NCBI GenBank assembly: GCA_964344185.1
Contig: CAYFMN010000019.1
Location: 1 to 64,000, forward strand
DNA from: JAJDAT01 sp964344185
Lineage (GTDB): Bacteria; Nitrospinota; Nitrospinia; Nitrospinales; JAJDAT01
Direction of reading: 5' to 3'
Length of the DNA stretch: 64,000 bases
Position numbers and translations under genes: made by a program. Positions 8,340 to 17,830 of this stretch are shown here, piece by piece. The notes beneath the pieces were generated by a model, which was not told where the DNA came from, searched no databases, and was given only the letters and a program-made list of their open reading frames with translations. Every line of letters begins with the position of its first letter. Position 1 is the first letter of the stretch.

Positions 8340-9962
8340 ATGGTTATTTCAGATACTAGTAAGAATAACAAAGGAATTCTGGGTATGTTTGGAAATGGCG
8401 CTTTAAAGTTATTAAAATCGTCTAATCATCTACAAGCTGTATTGAATTGCGTACAAGATAATTTATTGCTGGCAAATAAAGATTTTAAACTGATTTATGC
8501 AAACCCGAAGGCTCTGGAAACGTTAAGGCTTATTGAAGACGATATCAAAAAAGAATTTGGAGTCAGGGTCGATCAGATTGTAGGAAATTCAATCCACCAA
8601 TTTCATAAAGATCCAGAGCGAATTGAAAGAATTTTGAAAAATCCCAGCGCCCTGCCGCATTCTGCTGAGTTCTCTTTTGGATTGGTTACTTTAAAGGCTA
8701 ATATAAACGGCGTGTTTCTTCCAAATGGGGATATTGAAGGATATGTGGTTAATTGGGAGAATGTTTCGGAAAGTAAAAAGACAGAATCGGAGATTGCTCG
8801 TATTCTTTCCATGGTAGAAAATGCTCCTACTAACATCATGTTTGCCGATAGAAACCTCAACATTGTCTACATGAATCCTTCCTCAGAAAAAACCCTGCGA
8901 TCAATTCAACAACTCCTTCCCATTTCTGTGGATCAAGTGATTGGAAGCTCGATTGACGTTTTTCACAAAAATCCATCGCATCAAAGACGAATTGTCAGCG
9001 ACCCCAAAAACCTTCCTTATCGAGCGGAGATTGCTTTGGGGGCTGAAATTTTGGACCTTTTGGTTAATCCAATTTTGGATAACAATAACGAATATGTAGG
9101 ACCCATGGTGACCTGGGAAGTGATTACCGATAAAGTAAAAATGGAAAGGGCTACCCAGGAAATTATTAAAGAATTGGGAGTGAACTCGGCGACATTATCG
9201 TCTTCGGCGGAAGAATTATCGACGGTGAGCGGTAATATGATTGCAAGTATGGAGGAAACTGCGGCGCAAGCGAATGTCGTTAATACTGCCAGTCAGCAGG
9301 TGAGCGGAAATATAAATTCAGTGGCGGCAGGGATGGAAGAAATGGCGGCAAGTATTAAAGAAATTGCGCGCAACTCAACTCAGGCCGCAGAAATTGCGGG
9401 TACGGCTGTCACCGAAGCGCAAAATACTAACGAAATAGTTTCTCAATTGGGAGTTAGCAGCGCAGAAATTGGCGAAGTAATTAAAGTTATTAATTCCATC
9501 GCCGAGCAAACTAATCTGTTAGCGTTAAACGCCACGATTGAAGCCGCAAGAGCGGGAGAAGCGGGCAAGGGATTCGCCGTAGTTGCGAATGAGGTTAAAG
9601 AACTCGCAAAAGAAACCGCAAAGGCGACTGAAGACATCAGTAAAAAGATTGAAACGATCCAGGGCGATACAACTAAAGCCGTCAAAGCTATTAATGAAAT
9701 TACTTCAATTATTAATCAGGTAAACGACATTTCATCGACAATCGCCAGCGCTGTGGAAGAACAAACTGCGACAACGTCTGAAATTGGGCGAAGCGTTTCC
9801 GAAGCGGCTAAAGGCGGGACTGAGATTAGCGAGAATATTAATAAAGTAGCCTTAACCGCTCAAAGTTCCACCGAGCAAACTGGGGACCTGCAAACCGCAC
9901 TGGCTGATTTGTCAAATATGGCGGCAAACCTTGAGAAATTTGTACAAACTTTGAGAAAATAA
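8340..9962 (+). CDS. Soluble methyl-accepting chemotaxis protein with two PAS domains (MCP 1)
   Basis: A 540-residue cytoplasmic chemoreceptor. Two PAS modules (about residues 30-145 and 150-275, each with a YANP or YMNP strand) precede the coiled-coil signalling domain (about 295-540). The hairpin tip is the standard SIAEQTNLLALNATIEAARA followed by GEAGKGFAVVANEVKELA. There is no membrane segment, so it should sense an internal ligand or redox state; no cofactor ligand can be read from sequence. The frame is open from 8283, but AAGGAG at 8328-8333 before the ATG at 8340 fixes the start. It is a close paralog of MCP 3 at 16198. No CheA, CheW, CheR or CheB gene lies in the window. Confidence 0.92.
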   Translation: MVISDTSKNNKGILGMFGNGALKLLKSSNHLQAVLNCVQDNLLLANKDFKLIYANPKALETLRLIEDDIKKEFGVRVDQIVGNSIHQFHKDPERIERILKNPSALPHSAEFSFGLVTLKANINGVFLPNGDIEGYVVNWENVSESKKTESEIARILSMVENAPTNIMFADRNLNIVYMNPSSEKTLRSIQQLLPISVDQVIGSSIDVFHKNPSHQRRIVSDPKNLPYRAEIALGAEILDLLVNPILDNNNEYVGPMVTWEVITDKVKMERATQEIIKELGVNSATLSSSAEELSTVSGNMIASMEETAAQANVVNTASQQVSGNINSVAAGMEEMAASIKEIARNSTQAAEIAGTAVTEAQNTNEIVSQLGVSSAEIGEVIKVINSIAEQTNLLALNATIEAARAGEAGKGFAVVANEVKELAKETAKATEDISKKIETIQGDTTKAVKAINEITSIINQVNDISSTIASAVEEQTATTSEIGRSVSEAAKGGTEISENINKVALTAQSSTEQTGDLQTALADLSNMAANLEKFVQTLRK

Positions 9963-9974
9963 TTTTGTCTAAGG

Positions 9975-10023
9975 TATATAGCCGACCGTTAGCCGCTTTT
10001 AGGGCGGACAGCGGTCGTTTTTT
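9975..10023 (+). terminator. Intrinsic terminator after MCP 1
   Basis: GACCGTTAGCCGC at 9984-9996 pairs imperfectly with GCGGACAGCGGTC at 10004-10016, followed by a T-run at 10018-10023. The T-run reaches the stop codon of the convergent NERD gene. Its 5' flank GTATATAGCCGACC is identical to that of the terminator at 7832. Confidence 0.7.
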
Positions 10024-10558
10024 ATCCTAATTCCTTAAGTTTTCTTAAAGCTTCTATAGTAGATTCAATGATTGCCGAATCGACGACTTCTGTTTTATCT
10101 CTTTCTCTAAAAAATTTTTTCAAATTTTTACGCTCAATAACGTTTTCCCCAAAGTCGTCTACCAAATTGCCATTTGCGAAAACTACGAGCGGAGTCAAAT
10201 GGACTTCTTTTAAAATAGGCTCCAAACCATTTAAAAGGAGCCGATTCCTCCATATGGGGTTGTAAATGGTTTCTTTTCCAGTTTGCCATTCTCTTGAATT
10301 AATATCGCCTCGTATTTTCCCATTTGCGTCAATAACGCTGACTACGAATACTTCGCAAGACGATACCGCCGTAAAATCGATTCGCCCCATCCCGCCCTGA
10401 ACTGGAACCGCGACGTCTTGAATGACCGTAAGATCTTTTCCCAGTTGGTCAAATATTTCTCTTACGACTATTTTGCCGTCGAGCGTTTCGTCTTTTGGGC
10501 GGCGGAGAAACCAAATTGCAAGAAGAGCCGCGCAACCAATACCTACAATCCATTCCAT
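10022..10558 (-). CDS. NERD-domain membrane-anchored protein with degenerate nuclease motif
   Basis: A 178-residue protein with an N-terminal membrane anchor (MEWIVGIGCAALLAIWFL) and a nuclease-related (NERD) fold: GGMGRIDFTAV (about 55-65), a central strand, G-x-I-x-G, a W in SREWQTG and NPIWRNR. In active NERD proteins the strand after the D carries an E/Q-x-K pair; here that position reads VVSVIDANG, so the E and K are absent. It is therefore probably not a nuclease. It lies 35 bases downstream of the DnaE2-type polymerase on the same strand and may be co-transcribed. Its role is unknown. Confidence 0.65.
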   Translation of the reverse strand: MEWIVGIGCAALLAIWFLRRPKDETLDGKIVVREIFDQLGKDLTVIQDVAVPVQGGMGRIDFTAVSSCEVFVVSVIDANGKIRGDINSREWQTGKETIYNPIWRNRLLLNGLEPILKEVHLTPLVVFANGNLVDDFGENVIERKNLKKFFRERDKTEVVDSAIIESTIEALRKLKELG

Positions 10559-10593
10559 TATTGGAAAGCCTTTAAAATTAGAAATCCCATTGA

Positions 10594-13500
10594 TTATATT
10601 TTATTCTCGCTAAATGGTGGAGTTTTTATTCTTGAAACCCAAAGCCCTGTTACGGAGTAAAGGTATCCCGATCTTTCCACTTTACCTTTGATTATATAGG
10701 GGCCGCGGTCGTGTAATATCTCGCCATATCTACGATAGATTTTAGGAAAGAATGTTACCTCGAAAGAAGCTGTGGGGTCCTCTAAGGTCATGAACTTCAT
10801 AGTTTCGTTCTTAGCCGTACGAGCGTGTTTGTGGTGAATTGCCCAACCGACAAGAGTCACGACGCGATTTTCAAAACATCTTAAATTTTTTGCTGGTATA
10901 GGGAGGCTCCCTTTGCAGATTTTTCTGAGTCTGTCCCTGTTTTCCCGTTTAAAATTTATGTCGTAAAGCAAGGTCGGATGGGAAGAAACAGCCACGTCAA
11001 GAGATTCCAGTTCCGCCCATATTTTTTCTTTTAAGTCGTATTGTGAAAATTGTGGAATGGCGATAGAGGAAGGCTCGTCAGATTTGGAAGAAAATATCAA
11101 ATGTTGTTGATTGACTGAAGAGGATGAAACATTTTGGTTCCTCTTAAAAAGTTCAAGTTTCCATAGTAATTCTGGACGCGAGGAAGTTAAAGAGTCGAAG
11201 GCTCCGCATCGGATAAGTGATTCGGTTTCTCCCGCTTCCGTTCGCGTTCTTTTTAGGAAGTCTTCAAATGAAGTATAAGCGGATAAAGAACGGCTTTTTA
11301 ATATACGATTAATCGTTCTTTGCGTTAAGTTTTTAACTTGCATAAAACCAATTCGAATAGCTTCGTTGCGCGCTGGTTTTTTATTTAGATTTGAGGCGCA
11401 CGCTGTAAATTCATAGGAGCTTCGATTGATGTCGGGAGGTAGGATTTTGATTCCCAATCGACGAGCTTCCTCAATGTATTCGGAAGTTCCATAAAAACCG
11501 CCTCTATTAGATAGAACAGCGGCTATAAATTCCGCTGGATAATGCGTTTTTAAGTAAGCGGCGCGGTAGGAAACTAAGGCAAAAGATGCGCTGTGGGCTT
11601 TGCAAAAGGCGTAACCGGCAAAGCTTTCCATTTGGCGCCATATTTCTTTTGCGGTATCTATATCAACTCCTCGATTGAGCGCTCCTGATATAAAGCGTTC
11701 CCGATAAGTTTCGATTCTTTCCCAGTCCCGTTTTTTGCTCATACATTTACGCAAGTTGTCCGCTTCGCTCAGCGTCATTCCGGCTATTGTGTGCGCGACT
11801 TGGATTGCGTCTTCTTGATAAATCATAACGCCATAGGTGTTTTTGAGAATTGATTCGAGTTTTGGATGTAAATAGCGCGCCGGTTCTTTCCCTAGATAAC
11901 GTTTGACGAACGTTCTCATCATTCCGCTGTTGGAGACTCCCGGGCGAATGATAGAGCTGGCCGCCACTAAAGTTTCAAAGTCGTCGGAGACAAGCGTTTG
12001 AAGGAGATTCCTCATGCCTGGAGATTCAACGTAAAAACATCCCATTGTTTTTCCGTTACGGATAAGAGTTTTTGTTTGCTTGTCGCGTGTAGGATCGATT
12101 TGTGAAAAATTAATTTCGATATTGTAATTGGTTTTTACTGATTGAATGGTGTCTTCCTGTACGGCTAGCCCCTTCTGACCAAGAATATCTATTTTTAGCA
12201 GTCCCATATCTTCTATCGGATACATGTCGTATTGAGTGACGACAAAACCTTTAGGAGTTTTTTGTAATGGCGCAAAATTTGTTATTGGGCGAGGACTTAC
12301 AACAATGCCCCCACAATGGATTGAGATGTGTCGAGGAAAACCGTCGATACGTTTTCCTAAAGAAACCATAGAACGGTAAGGTTCGTCTTCTAGCGGAAGG
12401 TTTCGGCATTCGGGGATGCTTCTGCGAATTTTTTCAAGGTCTGATAATTCAGAATGGTAAGGAAGTTTGGACGTAACAATTTCAATTTCTGGCGTTGGAA
12501 TGCCCAAAGCTTTGCCTACTTCGCGCAATGCGGAACGGCCTCGAAATCTTATGTGAGACGAAATGAGGGCGACGTTTTCCGCACCGTAGCGTTCGAAGAT
12601 ATAATTTAAAATCTCGTCGCGTCGGTTCCATGGGAAGTCTATATCAATATCAGGGTAGTCGCTTCTTTCGGGGTTTAAGAACCTTTCAAAATATAAGTTA
12701 TGAGCGATGGGGTCAACCTCGGTGATGCCCAAGGCCCTACAAACAATGCTGTTAGCGGCTGAACCCCTTCCCACAGCGAGAATACCTCGTTTATGAGCTT
12801 CTTGAACGATATCCCAGACAATTAGAAAATAAGGGGCAAAATGGAGATGTTTGATAATTCTAAGTTCGCGTTCCATGCGCTCTTGGATTTCCGCTGTTAC
12901 GGGACGGTACAAGTTCATAATTTGTTTTCGCGTGAGTCGTTCTAAATATGATTGATGACTTTCTCCATTAGGCGTTTTAAATGGAGGAAACTGGATTTCC
13001 CCAATGGGCAAGTCCACTTTGCATTGTTCCGCTACCGCTAACGTGTTACGAATCGCTTGCGGATATTTTTTGCATAATTGAACCATTTCCTTGGCGGGTT
13101 TTAACCAGGCTTCTGAAGAAACTAAAGAATCTTTAGACAACGAATGAATTGTGGCGTTAGCCTTTATTGCCGATAATAATCGGTGGATTTTCCAATCCTG
13201 CTTGTCGATAAAAAAAACTCTGTTAGAGGCGACGCAGGGAATGCCAAGCTTTTGAGAAAGATTCAACATGTAGGCGCTTTGATACTTGTTGAAAGAGACT
13301 AATTCAACGTAAATATTTTTATAATTTCGAACAGCTATTAGTTTTTTTAGAGTTTTTGCGCTTGAAACCAGGGTAATAATATTTTCGCTATACTTGCATA
13401 ACTTATTTGAAAGGGAAAAATTTGAGGTCAGATGGCGGTCGGAAATAATGCGGCAAATTTTCTCAAAACCATTCATATTTTTAGCTAATAAAACTGCTCT

Positions 13501-13716
13501 CTCTTTAGATTGGGTTTGAATCTCTACTCCCAGGATAGGATGGATTCCCGCTTCTTTTGCCGCTCGGTAAAATGGAAGCGCCCCATAAAGCCCATTTGTG
13601 TCGGTCAAGGCAATAGAAGTCATCCTCAGTCGTTTGGCGGCGTAGACAAGTTCTTCGACGTTATTGGCCCCAGCTAATAATGAATAATGGCTATGGCAAT
13701 TCAGATGAACAAACAT
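10594..13716 (-). CDS. dnaE2: DNA polymerase III alpha subunit, DnaE2 (error-prone) type
   Basis: A 1040-residue C-family DNA polymerase. The N-terminal PHP domain begins MFVHLNCHSHYSLL (H4, H8 and H10 in the metal-motif region). The palm has PDIDIDF at 355-361 with catalytic aspartates, then the thumb/fingers, a helix-hairpin-helix region, and a C-terminal OB domain (LVGWAIHHKHARTAKNETMKFMTLED). The length of about 1040 and the absence of the tau-binding C-terminal tail of replicative DnaE1 (about 1150-1170) point to DnaE2, the translesion polymerase of the ImuA-ImuB-DnaE2 mutasome. No imuA or imuB lies nearby, so the DnaE2 label is an inference from length. It starts at ATG 13714-13716 and runs toward the NERD gene. 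Confidence 0.85.
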   Translation of the reverse strand: MFVHLNCHSHYSLLAGANNVEELVYAAKRLRMTSIALTDTNGLYGALPFYRAAKEAGIHPILGVEIQTQSKERAVLLAKNMNGFEKICRIISDRHLTSNFSLSNKLCKYSENIITLVSSAKTLKKLIAVRNYKNIYVELVSFNKYQSAYMLNLSQKLGIPCVASNRVFFIDKQDWKIHRLLSAIKANATIHSLSKDSLVSSEAWLKPAKEMVQLCKKYPQAIRNTLAVAEQCKVDLPIGEIQFPPFKTPNGESHQSYLERLTRKQIMNLYRPVTAEIQERMERELRIIKHLHFAPYFLIVWDIVQEAHKRGILAVGRGSAANSIVCRALGITEVDPIAHNLYFERFLNPERSDYPDIDIDFPWNRRDEILNYIFERYGAENVALISSHIRFRGRSALREVGKALGIPTPEIEIVTSKLPYHSELSDLEKIRRSIPECRNLPLEDEPYRSMVSLGKRIDGFPRHISIHCGGIVVSPRPITNFAPLQKTPKGFVVTQYDMYPIEDMGLLKIDILGQKGLAVQEDTIQSVKTNYNIEINFSQIDPTRDKQTKTLIRNGKTMGCFYVESPGMRNLLQTLVSDDFETLVAASSIIRPGVSNSGMMRTFVKRYLGKEPARYLHPKLESILKNTYGVMIYQEDAIQVAHTIAGMTLSEADNLRKCMSKKRDWERIETYRERFISGALNRGVDIDTAKEIWRQMESFAGYAFCKAHSASFALVSYRAAYLKTHYPAEFIAAVLSNRGGFYGTSEYIEEARRLGIKILPPDINRSSYEFTACASNLNKKPARNEAIRIGFMQVKNLTQRTINRILKSRSLSAYTSFEDFLKRTRTEAGETESLIRCGAFDSLTSSRPELLWKLELFKRNQNVSSSSVNQQHLIFSSKSDEPSSIAIPQFSQYDLKEKIWAELESLDVAVSSHPTLLYDINFKRENRDRLRKICKGSLPIPAKNLRCFENRVVTLVGWAIHHKHARTAKNETMKFMTLEDPTASFEVTFFPKIYRRYGEILHDRGPYIIKGKVERSGYLYSVTGLWVSRIKTPPFSENKI

Positions 13717-14130
13717 GATTTAGTAGCGAAAAAAAAGCGAAAATATGAAGTAAAAAAACCTAAAACAAGAAATATATTTTTTTCAGGATAGTTCTATTGT
13801 CTTCAAAATGTCAATAGAAATATATCTAAAAGAATAATTCGCCTTAGTATATTTTTTTTGCGACTTTTGGTGAGTGAAAAATGTTGATTAGAGCCTCATA
13901 TAAGATTTGATTTTGTATAGAATTGAATTTTTCGGAAGATTTACAATTGTTACAAAAAGTTTGCTGGATTTTGTAAAAGAAGGAATTTAAAATTTATTTA
14001 ACACTTGTAAAAATAATGATTTATGATTGTTGAATTTCTTTTAGATTTATATTATTAGTAACTGTTTATATTATTGTATTCAAACGAAAAGCTCATATAT
14101 AGACACTTTTTTGAGGTTTGGGGGAAAATT
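13717..14130. other. AT-rich intergenic region between divergent polymerase and MCP 2
   Basis: About 410 bases of strongly AT-rich sequence between two divergent genes. No coding frame is convincing. It should hold the promoters of both genes, but I see no clear -35/-10 pair. Confidence 0.5.
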
Positions 14131-15999
14131 GTGAACACGGTACAAAAAGAATCGATCCAACGTCGTTCGGGCTTATTTGGCCTGTTTAAAAATGGTTCTG
14201 CTAATGGGGATAGTTTTATAGCTGAGTTACAAGCAAAGTTTGATGCTATCGGGCGGTCTATGGCCGTCATAGAATTTAATTTAGATGGGACAATAATTAC
14301 GGCGAACGACAACTTTTTAAATGGGTTAGGGTATCGGTTAGAAGAAGTGAAAGGCCAGCATCACCGCATGTTTTGCGAAAACTCTTATGCAAATAGCGGT
14401 GAATATCGGAATTTTTGGGTTAAGTTAGGACGTGGAGAATTTGATGCCGGAGAATACAAACGTATTAAGAAGGATGGTTCGGAAATTTGGATTCAAGCGA
14501 CTTACAACCCCATTTTTGATTCTAATGGAACCCCCTATAAGGTTGTTAAGTTTGCGTCTGATATAACTAAGCAGAAATTAAAAAACGCCGAATTAGAAGA
14601 AAAAATTAACGCGATAAGTAAGTCGCAAGCGGTAATTGAATTTAATTTAGACGGAACGATAATCACGGCGAACGATAATTTTTTAAACGGGTTGGGATAT
14701 AGCTTGGAAGAAATTCAAGGCCAACACCACCGTATGTTTTGCGAAAACTCTTATGCAAATAGCGATGAATATCGGAAATTTTGGGACAAATTGGGACGTG
14801 GAGAATTTGATGCCGGAGAATACAAACGTATTAAGAAGGATGGTTCGGAGATTTGGATTCGAGCGACTTACAATCCGATTTTTGACGTGAACGGCAAGCC
14901 TTGTAAAGTGGTTAAATTTGCTACCGATATTACTGCCGTTAAGTTGGCAAGGGCTGACTTCCAGGGAAAAATGGACGCTGTTAGCAAATCTAATGCAGTG
15001 ATTGAATTTAATCTGGATGGCACCGTTATCACGGCAAATGACAACTTTTTGGCGACGGTGGGATATAGTTTAGATGAAATTCAAGGGCAACACCATCGGA
15101 TGTTCTGCGATAAAGCTTATGTTCAAAGCGCTGAGTATGAGCAATTTTGGCGGCAACTTCGACAAGGTCATTTTGATGCGGGTGAGTATAAACGAATTGG
15201 CAAAGCGGGAAACGAAATTTGGATTCAAGCTAGTTACAACCCAATATTGGACCTGAATGGTAAGCCTTGTAAAGTGGTCAAATTCGCTACCGATATTACG
15301 GATAAAGTTCAAAAAGTGGCGCAAATTTTAAAGGTAGTTAAAGCCGCTAGCGAAAAGGATTTAACAGCAGAATTAAATATTACAGGGGAAGATGACGCAG
15401 GCCAGATTGGATTGGGACTAGAGAAATTACTAGTAAATTTACGAGATATCATGAAGAGCTTAACTGAGCAAACTAATAGCTTGGGAGCTTCTTCAGAAGA
15501 GATGAACGCAAGTATTAGAGAGATATCCGTTAGCTCGACAGAAGCGACCAAGGTGTCGTCTTCGGCTGTAGCGGAAGCTCAAAGTACAAACGAAATTATA
15601 TCAAAGTTAGGAACCAGTAGCGCCGAGATCGGAGAAGTAATAAAGGTAATTAATTCGATCGCCGAACAAACGAATCTTTTGGCTTTAAATGCAACTATCG
15701 AGGCGGCTAGAGCCGGAGAAGCCGGTAAAGGATTTGCCGTTGTGGCAAACGAGGTAAAGGAGTTGGCAAAGGAAACCGCCAAAGCGACCGAGGAAATTGG
15801 CAACAAAATAGTCGTTATTCAGCAAGATACAAAAAACTCTGTAGAAGCTATTAACAGGATTACCGATGTCATTAACAGAACAAATGATTATTCCAATACT
15901 ATAGCAAGCGCTGTGGAGGAGCAATCTGCGACAACGGCGGAAATGACTCGAATCATTTCTGATGGAATTCAGTCAATCGTTAATGAGTTTAAAGTTTAA
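14131..15999 (+). CDS. Soluble chemoreceptor with three tandem PAS domains (MCP 2)
   Basis: A 622-residue cytoplasmic MCP. Three PAS-PAC modules are arranged head to tail with an exact period of 122 residues (366 bp): VIEFNLDGT at nucleotides 14266, 14632 and 14998. Each contains GYxLEEI/VxGQHHRMFC and GEYKRIxKxGxEIWIxAxYNPI. A short HAMP-like linker (AASEKDLTAELNITGEDDAGQIG) joins them to the signalling domain with the same hairpin tip as MCP 1 and 3. There is no membrane segment. The GTG at 14131, preceded by a GGGGGA at 14119-14125, is the preferred start; the frame is open from a TTG at 14074. This PAS type is common in chemoreceptors; the ligand is not evident. Confidence 0.9.
   Translation: MNTVQKESIQRRSGLFGLFKNGSANGDSFIAELQAKFDAIGRSMAVIEFNLDGTIITANDNFLNGLGYRLEEVKGQHHRMFCENSYANSGEYRNFWVKLGRGEFDAGEYKRIKKDGSEIWIQATYNPIFDSNGTPYKVVKFASDITKQKLKNAELEEKINAISKSQAVIEFNLDGTIITANDNFLNGLGYSLEEIQGQHHRMFCENSYANSDEYRKFWDKLGRGEFDAGEYKRIKKDGSEIWIRATYNPIFDVNGKPCKVVKFATDITAVKLARADFQGKMDAVSKSNAVIEFNLDGTVITANDNFLATVGYSLDEIQGQHHRMFCDKAYVQSAEYEQFWRQLRQGHFDAGEYKRIGKAGNEIWIQASYNPILDLNGKPCKVVKFATDITDKVQKVAQILKVVKAASEKDLTAELNITGEDDAGQIGLGLEKLLVNLRDIMKSLTEQTNSLGASSEEMNASIREISVSSTEATKVSSSAVAEAQSTNEIISKLGTSSAEIGEVIKVINSIAEQTNLLALNATIEAARAGEAGKGFAVVANEVKELAKETAKATEEIGNKIVVIQQDTKNSVEAINRITDVINRTNDYSNTIASAVEEQSATTAEMTRIISDGIQSIVNEFKV
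14251..15303 (+). repeat. Three tandem 366-bp PAS-coding repeats
   Basis: In-gene tandem array with unit length 366 bp. Units 1 and 2 share long identical runs; unit 3 is more diverged. The period is exact across all three, indicating duplication of a whole PAS-PAC module. Confidence 0.85.
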
Positions 16000-16022
16000 A
16001 AAATTATGTTATGAAAAAACTA

Positions 16023-16050
16023 TTGGTTTAAAGATTTTTACTGTTATACT
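16023..16050 (+). promoter_or_regulatory. Candidate sigma-70 promoter for MCP 3
   Basis: TTGGTT at 16023-16028 and TATACT at 16045-16050 with a 16-base spacer, about 140 bases ahead of the MCP 3 start. Both boxes are near consensus; no experimental evidence. Confidence 0.4.
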
Positions 16051-16197
16051 TATTAAAGTTCCCTAAGGATTAAATATGAAAAACAGGTCCCTCTAAGGAT
16101 CTTTTCATTTGTTTTACATGGAAGGTTTTTTTAAGTATAGCTTTGTCGAGTGACTATTAATAAAATTACTTGAAGTATTCTTAGTGGAGAAAAAATC

Positions 16198-17823
16198 ATG
16201 GCAGTTTCAACTACACCAAATGGCAAAAAGTCAGGGTTTTGGGGAATTTTTGGAAGTGGGTCCCCAAAGATAATGGGCTCATCGACATATCTCCATGCAA
16301 TGTTAGATTCGTTACAAGCGAATGTTTTGGTTGCCGATACAAATTTTACATTGATATACGCTAATCCTAAAGCGATTGAAACTTTAGGAACAATAGCGAA
16401 TGAAATAAAGAAAGAATTCAGGGTAAATTTGGATCAAATTGTAGGCAACTCGATTCATCAATTTCATAAAGACCCCGAACGGATCGAAAGAATTTTGAAA
16501 AACCCGCGCGCATTGCCGCATGTGGCTGAATTTACTTTTGCAGAAGTGACTTTAAAGGCTGAGGTGAACGGTATATTTCTTCCTAATGGCGATGTTGGGG
16601 GGTACATAGTTAATTGGGAGGATGTGACAGGAAAGAAAAAAACAGAGTCCGAAGTGTCCCGTATTCTTTCAATGGTAGAAAACGCTCCAAGTAATATTAT
16701 GTTTGCCGATAGAGATGGCAATATCTCCTACATGAATCCTTCTTCCAAAAAAACGCTACAGTCTATTCAACAGCATCTTCCGATATCCGTGGATCAAATG
16801 ATAGGTCATACGATCGATGTATTTCATAAAAACCCAGCCCATCAACGCAAGATAATTAGCGACCCGAAAAACCTTCCCCATAGGGCGGAAATTACTGTTG
16901 GACCGGAAGTTTTAGATCTTTTGGTAAGTCCTATATTGGATAACAATAATGAGTACATAGGACCGATGGTTACTTGGGAAGTAATAACCGAAAGAATAAG
17001 TACTGAGAAGAGAATTAAAACGACTATAGACGAGTTGACAGTTAATTCCGCTTCATTATCAGCTTCGGCTGAGGAATTATCCGCCGTAAGCGGCACTATG
17101 AGCGCCAATGCGGAGGAAACAGCCGCACAGGCAAATGTGGTTAACTCCACCAGCGCCGAGGTAAGCGGAAGCATCAACTCGGTGGCTTCGGGAATGGAAG
17201 AAATGGCGGCAAGTATTAAAGAAATAGCCCAAAACTCGACTAAAGCGGCGGAGATAGCGGGTAGGGCGGTTACCGAAGCAAAAAATACCAACGAAATTGT
17301 TTCTCAATTAGGCGTTAGTAGCGCAGAAATTGGCGAAGTAATTAAAGTGATTAATTCGATTGCCGAACAAACCAATCTGTTAGCGTTGAATGCTACAATT
17401 GAAGCGGCCAGAGCCGGAGAAGCCGGTAAAGGATTTGCCGTTGTCGCGAACGAGGTTAAGGAACTTGCCAAAGAAACCGCAAAGGCGACGGAAGATATTA
17501 GTAAAAAAATTGAAACGATTCAAGGTGACACGGGTAAAGCCGTCAAAGCTATCGGAGAAATTACCACTATTATCGACCAGGTAAACGATATCTCTTCGAC
17601 AATAGCCAGCGCCGTGGAAGAGCAAACCGCAACAACTTCTGAGATTGGTCGAAGCGTTTCCGAAGCGGCTAGAGGCGGAACTGAAATTAGCGAGAATATC
17701 AGCGGCGTGGCCACCGCAGCTCAAAGCACCACGGAACAAATCGGAGATTTGCAAACGGCTTCGTCTGATCTTTCAAGGATGGCGTCTGGTCTTGAAAAGC
17801 TGATAGCTTCTTTGAACGATTAA
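16198..17823 (+). CDS. Soluble methyl-accepting chemotaxis protein with two PAS domains (MCP 3)
   Basis: A 541-residue close paralog of MCP 1, colinear over its whole length: N-terminal SGFWGIFGSG, two PAS modules (about 30-145 and 150-275), then the signalling coiled coil with SIAEQTNLLALNATIEAARA. No membrane segment. The ATG at 16198 is preceded by GTGGAG at 16183-16188. The tip-coding DNA shares a 35-base identical stretch with MCP 2 (about 15710 and 17410), which suggests gene conversion or recent copying among the three receptors. Many long open frames on the opposite strand here are by-products of its Ala/Glu-rich codons. The stop is only seven bases from the stop of the convergent HDOD gene. 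Confidence 0.92.
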   Translation: MAVSTTPNGKKSGFWGIFGSGSPKIMGSSTYLHAMLDSLQANVLVADTNFTLIYANPKAIETLGTIANEIKKEFRVNLDQIVGNSIHQFHKDPERIERILKNPRALPHVAEFTFAEVTLKAEVNGIFLPNGDVGGYIVNWEDVTGKKKTESEVSRILSMVENAPSNIMFADRDGNISYMNPSSKKTLQSIQQHLPISVDQMIGHTIDVFHKNPAHQRKIISDPKNLPHRAEITVGPEVLDLLVSPILDNNNEYIGPMVTWEVITERISTEKRIKTTIDELTVNSASLSASAEELSAVSGTMSANAEETAAQANVVNSTSAEVSGSINSVASGMEEMAASIKEIAQNSTKAAEIAGRAVTEAKNTNEIVSQLGVSSAEIGEVIKVINSIAEQTNLLALNATIEAARAGEAGKGFAVVANEVKELAKETAKATEDISKKIETIQGDTGKAVKAIGEITTIIDQVNDISSTIASAVEEQTATTSEIGRSVSEAARGGTEISENISGVATAAQSTTEQIGDLQTASSDLSRMASGLEKLIASLND

Positions 17824-17830
17824 GCGAAGG

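Noticed and set aside
16060..16110. A possible further copy of the intergenic repeat (TCCCTCTAAGGATC)
   Set aside because: Only the short end motif matches; the AGCAAAC...AAAAATGCC core is missing.
16842..17754. Several long open frames on the minus strand inside MCP 3 (and similar ones in MCP 1 and 2)
   Set aside because: They are mirror frames of the Ala/Glu/Ser-rich signalling domain, lack ribosome binding sites and recur at equivalent places in all three receptors.
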